NCBI RefSeq assembly: GCF_000003195.3
Contig: NC_012873.2
Coordinates: forward strand, 17,287,202 to 17,351,201
Length of the DNA: 64,000 bases
Source: Sorghum bicolor
Lineage: Eukaryota > Streptophyta > Magnoliopsida > Poales > Poaceae
Reading direction: 5' to 3'
Shown here: positions 33,912 to 45,417 of the stretch, piece after piece
Position numbering within the stretch: the first letter of the stretch is position 1
How the letters are laid out: each line of letters opens with the position of its first letter
Translations under genes and position numbers: made by a program
The notes under the pieces: model-generated
What the model was told of the DNA's origin: nothing
The model's database searches: none
The model's input: only the letters and a program-made list of their open reading frames with translations

Positions 33912-36900
33912 TGTCACAGAACCGACCAAATTATAAGAGTTCAAGTGCAGAAACGATCGTCAAACAATCAAGTTTCTAAACTTGAGCCCATATAATCCCG
34001 GTAGTCAATCGAAATCACGAAGGACTTCAAACCAACTCGCAACAAACCAAGATCGTAATAGTTCAACATAAACACAACGATTGTTACATAGTCATTCATT
34101 GCCGACGAAGCGGCACCACATCAGAGTCATTAAGTTATTACAACCCAAGTTTGAAGTAGCGGAAGCAAAATAGTTACACACATCCGTTCAAAGTTCAGTT
34201 CACAAGTTTGTTACTGCCAGAGTCTAGGTCATCCTTCCAAAAGCATCATAGACGAGAAGAGTAGAGAACCGTGCCCAACGGTTAGTCCTCATCCCCAGCG
34301 GGATGGAGACAGGTCTTGCAGAAACCGTCATAGAAGATATCATCTGCAACAGGTGGGAATAAACCCTGAGTACGAGGATGTACTCAGCTAGACTTACCCG
34401 TCTAGTAAAACACAAAAGACACCAAGGATCATGCAAGGCTAAATCTTAAGTGGAGCTGGTTGACTCACCTTTTGCCAAAAGCTTAACTTACAACTAAATT
34501 ATTTTAAGGGCATCATATTTATTTATCATCAGCCTACCACTAGATTAGCACCTGTACTACAACACATCACTTGATTATTACAAACAATATTAACCATATC
34601 AAATTCATCATATGTTCTTCTTGCTATCATCATTATCACGAACCAAGTTCATTAGTGAATGCTACGTTTGCCGCTGCTCTGTCAAGTTCTCACTAACCGG
34701 GAGAGACGGCGATTCGAATCGAATTCCTATCCAGCTGGAGTATTTATTCCTAGCACTCACCCAGGCATCCCCTGCCGGAGAGCCAAAGGGTCACCTTTGG
34801 TACGACTCAGGAATCGCGGCTCCGATCAGCGCCGCACTCCCAGGGCTACCACTCTGCCAGGGAGGTCAGGAATTTTAACTCACCTGCCTTTGGACTTACG
34901 CCAATGGTCCCCCGCACACCGCACTTCCTCCGGTAGTGCGCACTTTATACTTGCCGGTCTTCCGGCCTGAGTCATACTACTCGGCTTCGCGGTCGGAACG
35001 AGTTATCCGGCCAACTAAGTGTCAGGCATGCGTTCAACATGACAAGAGGACGTACAACGATCGGTCCTTAGCTGCCACAGACGGAGTTACTACACACTTG
35101 CAAAACTCCGCCCGGCTTAAGTCAATTTAACCAGGTTCCATCCACGATAGCACATATAGACCATCGTGACCCGACACAACCCTATATCGCGCGGATGACA
35201 GAATATCACCCGACTTCTACCGATTAAAGCATAGCTAAGCTGCTACTCGAACCTAACTCTACAACCAGGGAGGGTGAGTTATCTGGACAAGGATAGAGTA
35301 GAATGCAGCAACAGCTTCATCACAACTCCTATACGTAATGCATCAATAGATATAACGTATTAAGTAAACTTTTCGGAAATAAGGGGAGACTTAGAATGCT
35401 CCGGGGCTTGCCTTTCACGAACGATGCCGGCTCGTGATTCGGGCACTCAACTTCTTCTTCGGGCTCCTCGAGTCCGGCTTGCTGGACCTCCACTTCCTGG
35501 CTGCCCTCCTGACCTTCGGGATTCGCTTGGAGCTCGAAGGAAACTGCCACGTCCGGTGCACCTATTGCATGCTCGATGAATGAGAAGGTGCACATGCTAC
35601 AGATGAATGCTTAATAACATAAGCAACTCACTGGACACTCATTTACGGAGCAAGAGTTATACTAACTCACATGAATAAACAAGTTAACATAACCCAAAAC
35701 CTATCATGACACAAAAGCAGCAAACGACACAAAACAAGTATGCTCAGTAAATAAATCATAATTATAGATACACAGGTCCAACAAACATGAGTAAGGACAT
35801 TCTGGAAAGCTTACGCAATTGTCTACAATTAATCTTTAAACATGACAGCAAGATTCATACATGAAACTGGTCATTTAAACAAAGTTCCAAGTTCTGTCCC
35901 AGAAAAACAGAGAACACCTATTTCTGGAACCCAACTTGGAACATCTATAACTTTTAAACTACTTGGCCAAATGACTTCAAATTTAAACCACAGCTGGCTC
36001 TATAAGTTTAGAACAACTTTGATTTAGACAAGTTTCACAGAAAGTCAAGTTATCATTAAGCAAAGTTAAATTGCTCACTTGCTGTCCAGAACAGCATTTA
36101 ACCCTATAGTTAATTATTTAATGACATGATCAAAACACAAACCATGCCAACCATATGACTCATGAGCACAAACATATTACAAGGTCACCAGATCATCAGT
36201 TGAAAACCCCAAAACAATTACTTAACAAGGCATTTATTAATTAACTTTAGATAAGGCATATTTACAAGATATTAATTAAAGTGCTCAGAAACATCTACAA
36301 AAATTACAGAGGCACAAGTATAACATCAGATCACCACCATAAAAATTTCAGGACCAATGCACATGCCAAATTAAAGATATGCATTTAACATGTATCAAGG
36401 CATTTATTTCATAAATTCATAAACATGACTTATATAGTGTCAAACAACAGATTTCAGATTATTTACATCTTAGGAATACCATAAACAAGTTTACCACCAA
36501 AATAGAGCACCAGCATAAACACCAATTATTTTATGTGATTTAATTAAAGAAACAAGCCATATTTCAAACACAAATTACATATCACAACAACAATGCTCCA
36601 AAAATCATGAAATAATTATCAGAGCACTCCAATGCCATGCAGAGACCACCATAAAATTTTCAAAGCAAACTAAGCAGTATAACAAGAGATATGCATTTAT
36701 CCATAAATAACAAGATTAAATCCTTAATAAATAATTTCTCAGAAAACATGATTCATTTTATATTTTTATTAAATACTAGCCATCTCAAGAAACACCACAA
36801 AATTTGTTTCACAATTTTTGGATCTCAGAAACAGGAGATATGATTTTTGCAAGAAAGCCAAAAATCAGGATTTTGAATAAAAGAAAAGGAGGGAAAGAGA

Positions 36901-38492
36901 GAGTCGCTGACAGTGGGTCCCATCTGTCAGGCTCTTCTTCCTCACGGCCGAGGCGATCTTCGCCGGCGATTTCTCCGCGACGGCGAGGTCTCCGGCCAAA
37001 CCCAGGGCATCAACGTGATCCCCGAACCCTAACGGCTCGATTGACCCCACTTTTGCCACGGCGGAGCCACCGGAAGGGGCTCACCGTCGGCAATGGCGGC
37101 TCGGCGGAGGTGCCCGACGTTACGCCGGAGCCCTCAGGCCGGTAGAGCGCGACCTAAGGCCTTCTACAGCACCAACGGACTACGGCGAAGCTTCCTAGAT
37201 ACGCGGCTTGGCCTGGATCCCCGTGGAAAGCGCTGGCCACGAGAGCACCCAACTCCGGCGGAAGCACGGCGGCGCTGCGCACCGTGTCTGGCGACGGAGA
37301 ACCCGGTAGAGCGTCCACCAGGTGGCGCAAAAGCTCGCTAAGGACCTAAGCTACCTCTAGGACCTAACCAAAGATGATGAGAAGCCTCACAGCGCTCGGC
37401 ATTGATTTCGCCGGAGAAGAAGGTCACGGCGGACCGATTTGGGGGAAGAAGGGAATGTCGGCTCACCGGTGGGTTTCTCGGCGAGTTAGAGGGTGGAGCT
37501 TGGAGAGCGGCTCACGGCAGAGCTTTGGGTGGAGTTTGGTGGACGGAGACGCAGAGAGGAGCGCACACGAGCTCGCCGGAGTGAGCTCGCGGCGGAGGGC
37601 TCGCTGCGGACGAGGTTCAGGCGAGAGAGGGCGAGGCAGAGCGAAGTGGACGCGTCCACTCGCTCGGGGCGCCGCCGTGGAGGTCATGCACGCGACGGAA
37701 GCTGACAAGCGGGGCCAAACATGGCGTACGGGCGACAAATGGCGACGGAGCTCTGCCGGCGGTCGGCCACGTTGACGAGGTCAGGCCCGATTCAGAAGAA
37801 AGGGTGCTCGTCTGACAGAGCCACTTCACCGGCGATTATCTCCCAAACCAGAGCGAATTAGGCGATGGCGTAGTTGACAAACTTGGAGTACTAGGCGAGA
37901 TCTACAACTTTGTCAACTGGAGCAAAAGCCAGATCGGCCTGGATTGAAAGATATAGAGTTTCCAAAACCGATCGAGCAAACTGCAAAGCACCCAGGACTT
38001 GGAAAATTTTCTAAGTGTTGAAAACAGCCCCAAATCTGCCTTGTGGACCACTTTTGAGCTATTTGTGTTCATTTTCATGAGATGGCCATAAAACAACTTT
38101 TGTTCCTTATAAAATTTTCTACAACTTTTCTGTAGAAAGTTTTGACATGCAAACATTTTATGAAACACTTTTTAAAAGCCTAAGCAAAAGAGGTTTCTAG
38201 GGCCTATTTTCATAAGTATGACTTAGAAGCATATTTTGGAAAAGTGACCAACATGAACATTGTTCCCAAGATCAAGTTAAACATAGATAAACTAATTACC
38301 AAGACATTAAGCACAACCACAAGCATTGTTCACTCAAACATAAGCATAGGAAGCCTATTTAATCAATTTAAACCACATCTTTGCAAAGAATGACATGTCT
38401 CAAGATAGATGATGATCATGGATGCTTTGAAAAAAATGATGATGCTCATGCCATGCACATGCTTGATGCAACCATAACACTGGGGTGTTACA
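33912..38492 (-). repeat. RT-2 5' LTR, 4581 bp
   Basis: Mate of 22668-27243. It carries the same GC-rich module (about 36900-37880), the short frame 35329-35595 and the donor-like GTAAGT at 34392-34397. Right flank GCCTT (38493-38497) completes the target repeat. Confidence 0.95.
35329..35595 (-). CDS. Short acidic reading frame inside RT-2 5' LTR
   Basis: Copy of the LTR frame at 24085-24351, 88 residues, with only two residue differences from it (D/E and S/P). Function unknown. Confidence 0.3.
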   Translation of the reverse strand: MCTFSFIEHAIGAPDVAVSFELQANPEGQEGSQEVEVQQAGLEEPEEEVECPNHEPASFVKGKPRSILSLPLFPKSLLNTLYLLMHYV

Positions 38493-38497
38493 GCCTT

Positions 38498-39105
38498 CCT
38501 CCGATCTACACCTCCACTCTATCTCTCTCAATCTGGTAGAAACTAGAAGATCTATTTCTACTTTACATTGGATGCTAAGCCCAAAAAGAAATATTATTTA
38601 GAGAAGAGGTTTTCCTTCGAGGGCACCCCTCAATCTCTATGATAACTTCTTGTCTCCTCCAGGGGCCAAGGGGGTCTCCTTATATAGTCCTCCTCCTCTA
38701 TGTGTTTTTGGGTCGGTAGGCGATGTGGTACTATGTTATCCTTGATCCTTTAGGTCGGAGGAACATCGTGTGCGAAGAGAGTCCCGAACGGAGTCCAGAG
38801 GTGGGCGGGCGCCCAGGTCCTCAGGGCGGGCGCCCTGGGCCTAGCCCCTTTCGGCCTCTGCTTTCTTTCCATGGCTTCTGGAGTCTTCTAGATGGTAGAA
38901 AATTGTGCGGTGCGTTGATATCTCTATGTAATCCCGACATGTGGGCCTTTCTTCCTTATTTCCTGATAACCCCCTGCAGAAATAGACAAACACTAAAACT
39001 CATGGAATTCTGTCAGATAAAACCCTAAGTCTAGGTGTTAGTTGCATTTGGATCCTTTTCTTTATTTATTTGATGATTATATTTGGTACTTAAGGACCGT
39101 CAACA
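38498..39105 (-). repeat. RT-3 5' LTR, outer part
   Basis: Continuation of 22043-22667 after RT-2; matches 15640-16250. On the minus strand it starts TGTTGACGGTCCTTAAG at 39105. The flank ACGAC (39106-39110) completes the RT-3 target repeat with 15016-15020. Confidence 0.93.
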
Positions 39106-39137
39106 ACGACTTGGTTTGAAACTAGCACAACTACCGT

Positions 39138-39155
39138 TCCTCGGCAACGGCGCCA
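39138..39155 (-). other. RT-4 primer binding site
   Basis: TGGCGCCGTTGCCGAGGA on the minus strand, one mismatch from the Athila-type site, seven bases from the LTR end at 39163. Because it lies to the left of the LTR, 39163-40384 is the 5' LTR of a minus-strand element that continues leftwards. Confidence 0.85.
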
Positions 39156-39162
39156 GAAAGCT

Positions 39163-40384
39163 TGTTAGGTATTTTAAACGCAAACAGAAAAATCCGCAAG
39201 CGCACGGATACTGATGTAGCTTTCACCCGGGAGTATTCCAGAGTATCGAGTTTACACAGGGAACGTGAGTGTACTAATTAAGATTCAAGATCGCCCAAGG
39301 ATAACTATATAATTATTTTTGGTGGGAAGAGAGGAAGTTTCCTAAGAGTTCTCTAGTTGATCTAAGAATCAAGAATTACTTCAAAGATTATTTATTTCGG
39401 GACATCAGAACAGTAACCACAGAAAGATATGAGAAGGGGGCAAGGAAGCTCTGACTACGGTCCTACAAACACCGATCCGAACAAGGTGGGATACGTCGAC
39501 CGTTAGGGCTGTCACTACCCTAGGGCTACCACAACAATTCGCAGGATTTGGTGCAATTCCAGGTAATTGCAAGACTAAACACCATGTCTAATCTATTAAT
39601 TACTACTCTAGCGTTATAAAGACTAGAGCACTTGATGCAAGCAGGAATTCAATAAATAACTTGAATGTAAATAAAAGTAATTAAAGAACTCAGGAATTAT
39701 GAATTGAAGAACTTGGAGAACGATCAAGAACGAACCAGTTGCTGCAAAAGTACAATGTTGAGGAAGATCCGACAGATCCGGCTCCTCCTCCTCTCTCCTC
39801 TTCTCTCTCCCTATTTTCTAGATTACAACTAGAACTAGATGAACTAGAACTAGAACTAGATGAACTAGAGGGATCCTCTCTACTTGGATGAATAATTGAA
39901 ACCCTAGCTTTGATTCTGTACAAGAGGTATGTTCTCCAGGGGCTAGGGGGTCTGCTTATATAGTCCTTCCAAATGAATATGGGACGTCGGATCAAACCGA
40001 CATTAATCGCACGGTTTTCCTTGATCCCTTAGGTCGGTGGAGCAGGATCCGCGATGTTGACCCTGATTGGGCACTACAAGAGGGTGGGCGCTCTGGTCCC
40101 TAGGGCGGGCGCCCTGGGCTAGGCCCCGTTCTGCCTCTGCTTCGTTCCTGTGGCTTCTGGAGTCTTCTAGATGATAGAAAATTGCCGCACACGTTAATAT
40201 CTCTATGTAAACCCGACGTGTGGGCCATTTCTCCATATTTCCTGATAACCCCCTGCAGAAATAGACAAACACCAAAACTCGTGGAATTCTATCAAATAAA
40301 ACCCTAATTTTGGATGTTGGTTGCATATAGGTCCTTTTCCATGATTAGTTGACGGTTAAATGTGAGCATTAAGGACCGTCAACA
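39163..40384 (-). repeat. RT-4 5' LTR, 1222 bp
   Basis: On the minus strand it runs from TGTTGACGGTCCTTAATG (40384) to ATACCTAACA (39163). It is the same family as the RT-6 LTR (47421-48655). It contains a (CTAGAA)n-type run (about 39823-39869), a TATA-like site near 39955 and GGGCGCCC palindromes near 40100. The right flank is GTCAT. The element's other end lies outside the window, beyond RT-1. Confidence 0.9.
39823..39869 (-). repeat. CTAGAA-type short tandem repeat in RT-4 LTR
   Basis: Imperfect AACTAGAACTAGATG units. The RT-6 LTR has a longer, differently ordered version at 48081-48140, so the run is unstable. Confidence 0.7.
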
Positions 40385-42036
40385 GTCATAGAGTGTATGG
40401 TTGAAATGTTGATCTCCAATTGTGCACTTGATAGTCAGACATCCTTGATCCTTTTTTTTCTTTTCTGGTAACTTGTTGAGGATGGCCGCACTGCATTCTT
40501 CTGTGAGCTTGACCACTTCGGTGGATGGCAGACTGTTCTTGTTGAGAATGTCTCTGATGTACTTGGCATATGTAGAGACCTGTATGGCATCTAACAGAGG
40601 TATATTGATGTATAATTTTTGAAGTACCTCCATAAACATACCAAACTGCTCATCTATTTGTTGTGGTCTTCTATTCTGATGAGGAAACGGCAGGTAGTTG
40701 GTGTCTGGAAAATCTTATCTCATCTCATGGTCTTGGACCGGTTCTGGTGGTATGTCTTTGGGAATGTTGTTCTCTTTTTCTACCATTATTGGAAGCATTG
40801 ATGTTATTGACACTGATCTTTTGGCACCTTTAGGATAGGGAGGATCTTTGGTAGGACTCCCTCTTCTTGTAGTGATATTCTTTACCTGCTCAGGGTTAGT
40901 AGCAACAAGCAATGCAATAAAAAACTCTGCTATTCTTGCTTCTATCTTTTTATTATACTCAAGTTGGTCATTAATGGCAGACGAAAAACTATCCATTTTA
41001 ACATTTATATCTTCCAAGGTTTTATCATTATTAGCAAGCCTAGCCTTAATGTCAAGATTGATTTCAGATTGCTGCATAACTAACTCTCTTAAAGAAGCTT
41101 GCTTTGTAAAATTACCTGAAGTCATACCTTGGCTATTTTGATGTTGTCTCCAAGTTGATTGATGTCGAATTTTCGTGACGGTGGGACTTGATTTTGATTT
41201 AGATATTGCTTCAATCCCCTCTGGTCTTCCTTGTACTTGGCCCTCTGGTCTAATCAGTGGAGCAAGTCATCCATCTTGGTGGATAGTGAATTTACTTCTT
41301 CACCTTTGTCTTGGGACCAGCATTGATTATCTAATATCTTCTCCATAAGCACCCTAGCTTTCCCAAGAGTGAGTGATAAGAATGATCCTTCAGCAGTAGC
41401 ATCTAGGTGCCCATGCGTCTTTTGGTTTAATCAATGATAAAAGCCTTGCATGAGTAACCATTCTTCCATTCTATGATGAGGACAATCTTGAATGTTGGAC
41501 CATGCTTCTGAAATGGTTTCTATCTTCTACTGTTGGAAATAGGTAATCTTTCCTCTTAAGGCATTTGTCTTGCCTATTAGGAAGAATTTTGCTAGAAAGG
41601 CCTTGGAACACTTCGCCCATGTGTTGATGTCTTCTTTGTTGGCATAGAACCATTGCTTCGCTCTTCCCACTAGTGAGAATGGAAAGAGGCAAAGTAGTAT
41701 GATATCTTGGTTAACTCTTTCTATGGCGATGGTGTTTCCAATCTCCATGAAGTCATGCAGATGTGTACTTGCATCTTCATTTGCCTTTCCACTGTATTGG
41801 ATAGCTTGCACCATGTTGATGAGGCTTGGCTTGAGCTCAAACTCAAGATTTTCTGTTCTTAGTACTGGACCAGTGCGGATGTTCTCCACTATTAGAGCAG
41901 AGAACTCCAACAAGGTCTTTTCGGCCATTGCTTCAAATACTGGTGATGAGCTTCCTTCTTGATTGATCCGATTCAGACAAAGAATTGAGTGAATCCGATT
42001 CAATCCTGCTATTACCCTGTATAAAAATATAAACAT
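40385..42036 (-). pseudogene. RT-5 gag and start of protease, Athila type, broken
   Basis: Coding remains on the minus strand from about 42036 leftwards. The first part reads as Athila-type capsid: FELKPSLINMVQ, then LFPFSLVGRAKQWFYANKED, then AFLAKFFLIGKTNALRGKI (41530-41860). A linker with a coiled-coil look follows (40890-41125), then KLTEECSAAILNKLPEKKKK and the approach to the protease active site (TLYDC), where RT-4 cuts the gene at 40385. There are several in-frame stops (for example 41527-41529, and between 41470 and 41270) and at least one frameshift near 41125. The protease active site and everything after it are not next to this piece. Confidence 0.85.
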
Positions 42037-42141
42037 AGAAAAACAAATAGAGGTAAACTTGCCAAGTAGAGGTGACTAGCAAGCTACCTACTCATTTATT
42101 AAGTATCTGTTTAGGCAATTTTTCTCTAAAAGTTTATTCCT

Positions 42142-42159
42142 TCCCCGGCAACAGCGCTA
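42142..42159 (-). other. RT-5 primer binding site, two mismatches
   Basis: TAGCGCTGTTGCCGGGGA on the minus strand, close to the Athila-type site. A second TGGCGCCA lies at 42212-42219, inside what I call the LTR. Confidence 0.7.
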
Positions 42160-42167
42160 GAAATGCT

Positions 42168-43646
42168 TGTTGACACTTCTAAAACCACTTAAGCTAAGTT
42201 GTCATCCTAGCATGGCGCCAGAAGTGTGGTATGAAAATTGTCCACTAATAAAATAAATATAGGATCCACAACCGTACAGATTAAATACCATTGTAGCACT
42301 TCACCGGGAAGTATTCCAGGTATCGTTATTTATATTTAGCTCAAGGAAAAGAACTAGACTTAAACAATGAGATCAACTTGCAAAACATGACTACTTATGA
42401 GTGATTGGGTTGCATAGTCACATACTTGGTAGGAGGGTAAACCATAGATATATGATAGATAAAATATAGAAGCCCAGGGAATATAGAGACTAGATTTAGA
42501 CTACTCAGCTTAATATTAGGTAGACGTCCGATTAGTTCAAGAGATAGAAAATCCTATGTAGTTCTAATTTATCAAGTCATTCATCTACTCTAATGCTACA
42601 CTATCATATATAGCACAAAAGACTCTTCATTTATGTATAAGGAACATTGCTATAAAAAACCAAGACAGAGCTGGACTTCCTACGCAACTGCGGTTCTACC
42701 TGTCCTACCAACGGGGGATGGAATACAAAGAACTCAACGGAACTGTCACTTCCGTGATATACCACGCTACCCGGCCAATAGGGTGTAATTGCAGATAAAC
42801 AACATCTAAGCACCATGCTTACATGACATCTATCACTTAAATCTCCCACGAAGAAAGCTAAGTGCTTTGCAAACATATACATAAACTCATTATCAATCAT
42901 AACCATATCAAATGTAGAACTAGAATAAACTAAGAACATAATAAACAGGAACATAATGATATTAGAATAAAGTCAAAAGAGAGATAAAAGATAATACCGA
43001 TCTCAGATGATGAAGATCTGGAAATTCTAAGCACAGGCACCCGACTCTTCCTCTATCTAATCTAACCTATGTAGAAGATGAAGATTAGGAGTAGCTAATC
43101 TATCTCTAATCCCTGTCTCTAATGGTCCCCTCTAATTCTCAGATGAGAATAAAAATATAATTCTATTTTTCTCTCTCAATTCTGAGCTCTCCTCCAAGGA
43201 GGGGTAGGCTTGTATTTATAGCCCCCTAGGAAGCACCACAGCCCTTAGATCAAACCAACTTAGACGTGCGCTTAAGATTAATCCTCAAAGTCGGTAGAGG
43301 CAAGATCCGCGAGGTTGACTATGATTGGCTAAACCTCTCGGGCGGCCACCCCAGTCAGGCCTAGGCGCCCACCCCTGCCCTATGGCAGGTGAGCTCTAGC
43401 TTTTAGGGCACGTCTTCCCGAGTCTTCTAGAGTCTTCTGGAGTTGACGTTTGGGTCTTCTCTCTATGTAAATCTGACATGTGGACCTCCTTTTGTAATTA
43501 TTCCGATAACCCCCTGCAGAAACAGAATTTCACCAAAACTCGTGGAAATTATCAGTGAAAACCCTAAGTATATGGTGATGTTTAGTTTTTATCCCCTTTC
43601 TTCTCCTTAGTTGACATATAATTTTGATGGTTAACAACCATCAACA
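42168..43646 (-). repeat. RT-5 5' LTR, about 1.48 kb
   Basis: On the minus strand it runs from TGTTGATGGTTGTTAACC (43646) to AGAAGTGTCAACA (42168). A block near 43500-43570 (ATAACCCCCTGCAGAAA) is shared with the RT-3 and RT-4 LTRs. The true inner end might instead be near 42225, because a second primer-site-like motif lies there. The right flank is TAGGT. Confidence 0.8.
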
Positions 43647-44025
43647 TAGGTGTACTTGCACTAATCAATGTATGCTTTGACAGTACAGTTAGAATACTTA
43701 GGATTTATTCCTGTAGATTGTCCTAGTACTATGCTAGTGTTATAGACTTAGAGTAATCTAATTGAGATGATTATCATGTTTATCATATAGCTATGAATTC
43801 TTATTTATCATCTATCACTTATTATTCATATTCATATATTTATCTTATGTGACACTTACCCTACATGAGAGATAGACATGGTTAAGATCTCCATGATTAC
43901 ATGCAGTGCTCATTGCTCATTATCCATTGCAAGTCCTTTCCCAGTGGTAAAAATATAAATAACGATACCTGGATTACTCTCAGTTAAAATGCTACATCAG
44001 TATTATCTATGCGCTTGCAGATATT

Positions 44026-44080
<55 letters not shown>

Positions 44081-44115
44081 TTATCCCTAGAAAACCATAA
44101 AGATTTAATACTAGC
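43647..44115 (+). repeat. Fragment of an Athila-like LTR in plus orientation
   Basis: The reverse complement of about 43940-44020 matches the conserved LTR block of RT-3 and RT-5 (around AATAACGATACCTGG, GCGCTTGCAGAT). So this is the end part of a related LTR, opposite in direction to RT-5. No internal region is attached. Confidence 0.6.
44024..44083. repeat. (ATTT)n microsatellite
   Basis: About 15 perfect four-base units, directly after the conserved CGCTTGCAGAT of the LTR fragment. Confidence 0.95.
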
Positions 44116-44590
44116 ACTTCTACATCATACGGGGGATAACAACCTGGCTTAAGTGACGCAAAGTAATTTTTACATCGTTGCTAGGGATAGGTTTAAAAGT
44201 CTATTTATAGTAATTGCCTTAAGAAATGTCAACACCCACTTTTGTTCCGTGTCGACTCAATTCGATACACTAGTTATTTTAAGGAGTGGAGCGGCTTTAG
44301 AAGTGGGTCAAACCGCACCGTTTGCTATCGTAATGGGAACAGCGTGCGCGTGGCGCTTGCTTGTATCAATCCTATTTCTGTCAAATGATTAAAGTCTTAT
44401 AATAACCAATTTCTCTAGCCATAGGGGCAAATTTCGACACGGGCATGGTCGATGGCTCGACGACTTGCGCGTGTCGCCTCCTGAGTCTAACTAGATGGAG
44501 ATAGGGTTTTTGCCTAGGTGGGTGTTGGCATTTCTTAATGTAGTCACTAGGAGTAGGCAGAGAGCGTATCCCCAGCCACTGCGTCAGAAA
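44116..44590. other. Unassigned sequence with a decayed primer-site motif at its end
   Basis: No domain-bearing frame; a 79-residue open frame at 44153-44392 has no recognisable content. Near 44568-44586, ATCCCCAGCCACTGCGTCA is a decayed version of the Athila-type primer site. Confidence 0.45.
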
Positions 44591-45180
44591 TGTCGGGTAT
44601 CGATTTTACTTAGAGAGATCACTAAAGTATAGTAGTGTCACTAATATTAACCTTGATAGTTCCTTGATCTCTTTTAGATATTAATCCACAAGCGCAAGGA
44701 GCTATCATTTGTAGCATTTCACCCGGTGAGTATTCGGGTATCATTATTTGTATTTTCCAAACGGAAGGCATTTGATTATGATTCTGATATGATCATGAAT
44801 AGTAGTAATATGCAAATTAACCAGCTGTTCATACAGGGGTAAGGATTGATAGTAGAGATAGTGGACACACAAATGAGCTCATCTCAAATGATAAATAAAA
44901 GAGAAACTAATAAAATAAGATTTCTAGACGAGCAGGCATTAATCAAGTATAGTCATGTTATGGTTAGTTAATATTCATACAATTCACATAATTAGGATTA
45001 GTGCTAAGTGTGATATGGATTAGGAGAACATATGTACTGGTCTGCCAGCAACCATCATGCCAATTTATACTCCTACATCCCAAATGAACAGGGGGGAATT
45101 CCAAGGACGGACAGGGTTGTCACCACCTACCACCATCCACCTCACTGAAGCAAGGGCCATGCAGACACCTGCCTCTCCAT
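44591..45180 (-). repeat. Decayed, truncated Athila-like LTR
   Basis: It starts TGTCGGGTATCG next to the decayed primer site and contains the block CATTTCACCCGGTGAGTATT seen in related LTRs. It ends abruptly at about 45180 where RT-6 protease sequence begins. No TG/CA end is present there, so this is a deletion junction and not an insertion edge. Confidence 0.6.
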
Positions 45181-45417
45181 ACCGATGTATGTTGGTTGTA
45201 GGGACATGGTTCCATGCAGGAGCTGATAAGTGACTGCGGCCATTATGTTGACGTTAGATCCGGTGTCGTAGAGTGTCTTCTGAAAAGAATATCCGTTGAT
45301 TGTGCACTCGATGCTTGGAACACTAGGGTCGTCCTTCTTGATCAAGAAAGGTGACTTGAGTTGACGATCTTGACCTCCTTGAGCTGCAGTGACCATCTTA
45401 GCTGACTCGGTACACAT
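45181..45417 (-). pseudogene. RT-6 aspartic-protease-like fragment
   Basis: The minus-strand frame reads IKKDDPSVPSIECTINGYSF and LYDTGSNVNIMAAVTYQLL, the same domain as RT-3 18420-19217 but with the catalytic D-T-G intact. It stops being protease at the junction near 45180, so the flap half is gone. The upstream first-protease region seen in RT-3 is largely deleted here (45480-45690). Confidence 0.65.

Larger units (their letters stand above)
22668..38492 (-). mobile_element. RT-2: complete Tekay/Del-like chromovirus, 15.8 kb
   Basis: This full-length minus-strand element has LTRs 22668-27243 and 33912-38492, a primer binding site, an extra frame, gag-pol, a polypurine tract and target repeat GCCTT on both sides. 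The two LTRs differ by about 30 substitutions by eye in 4.58 kb (about 0.7%) plus small indels, so insertion is recent on the scale of plant LTR elements. The gag-pol frame is uninterrupted; only the extra frame has a stop. It lies inside the 5' LTR of RT-3. Confidence 0.95.

Noticed and set aside
44024..44083. A CRISPR-like or satellite array.
   Set aside because: It is a plain four-base microsatellite with no spacers.
44153..44392. A 79-codon frame in the unassigned stretch.
   Set aside because: No recognisable content, low confidence start, surrounded by debris.
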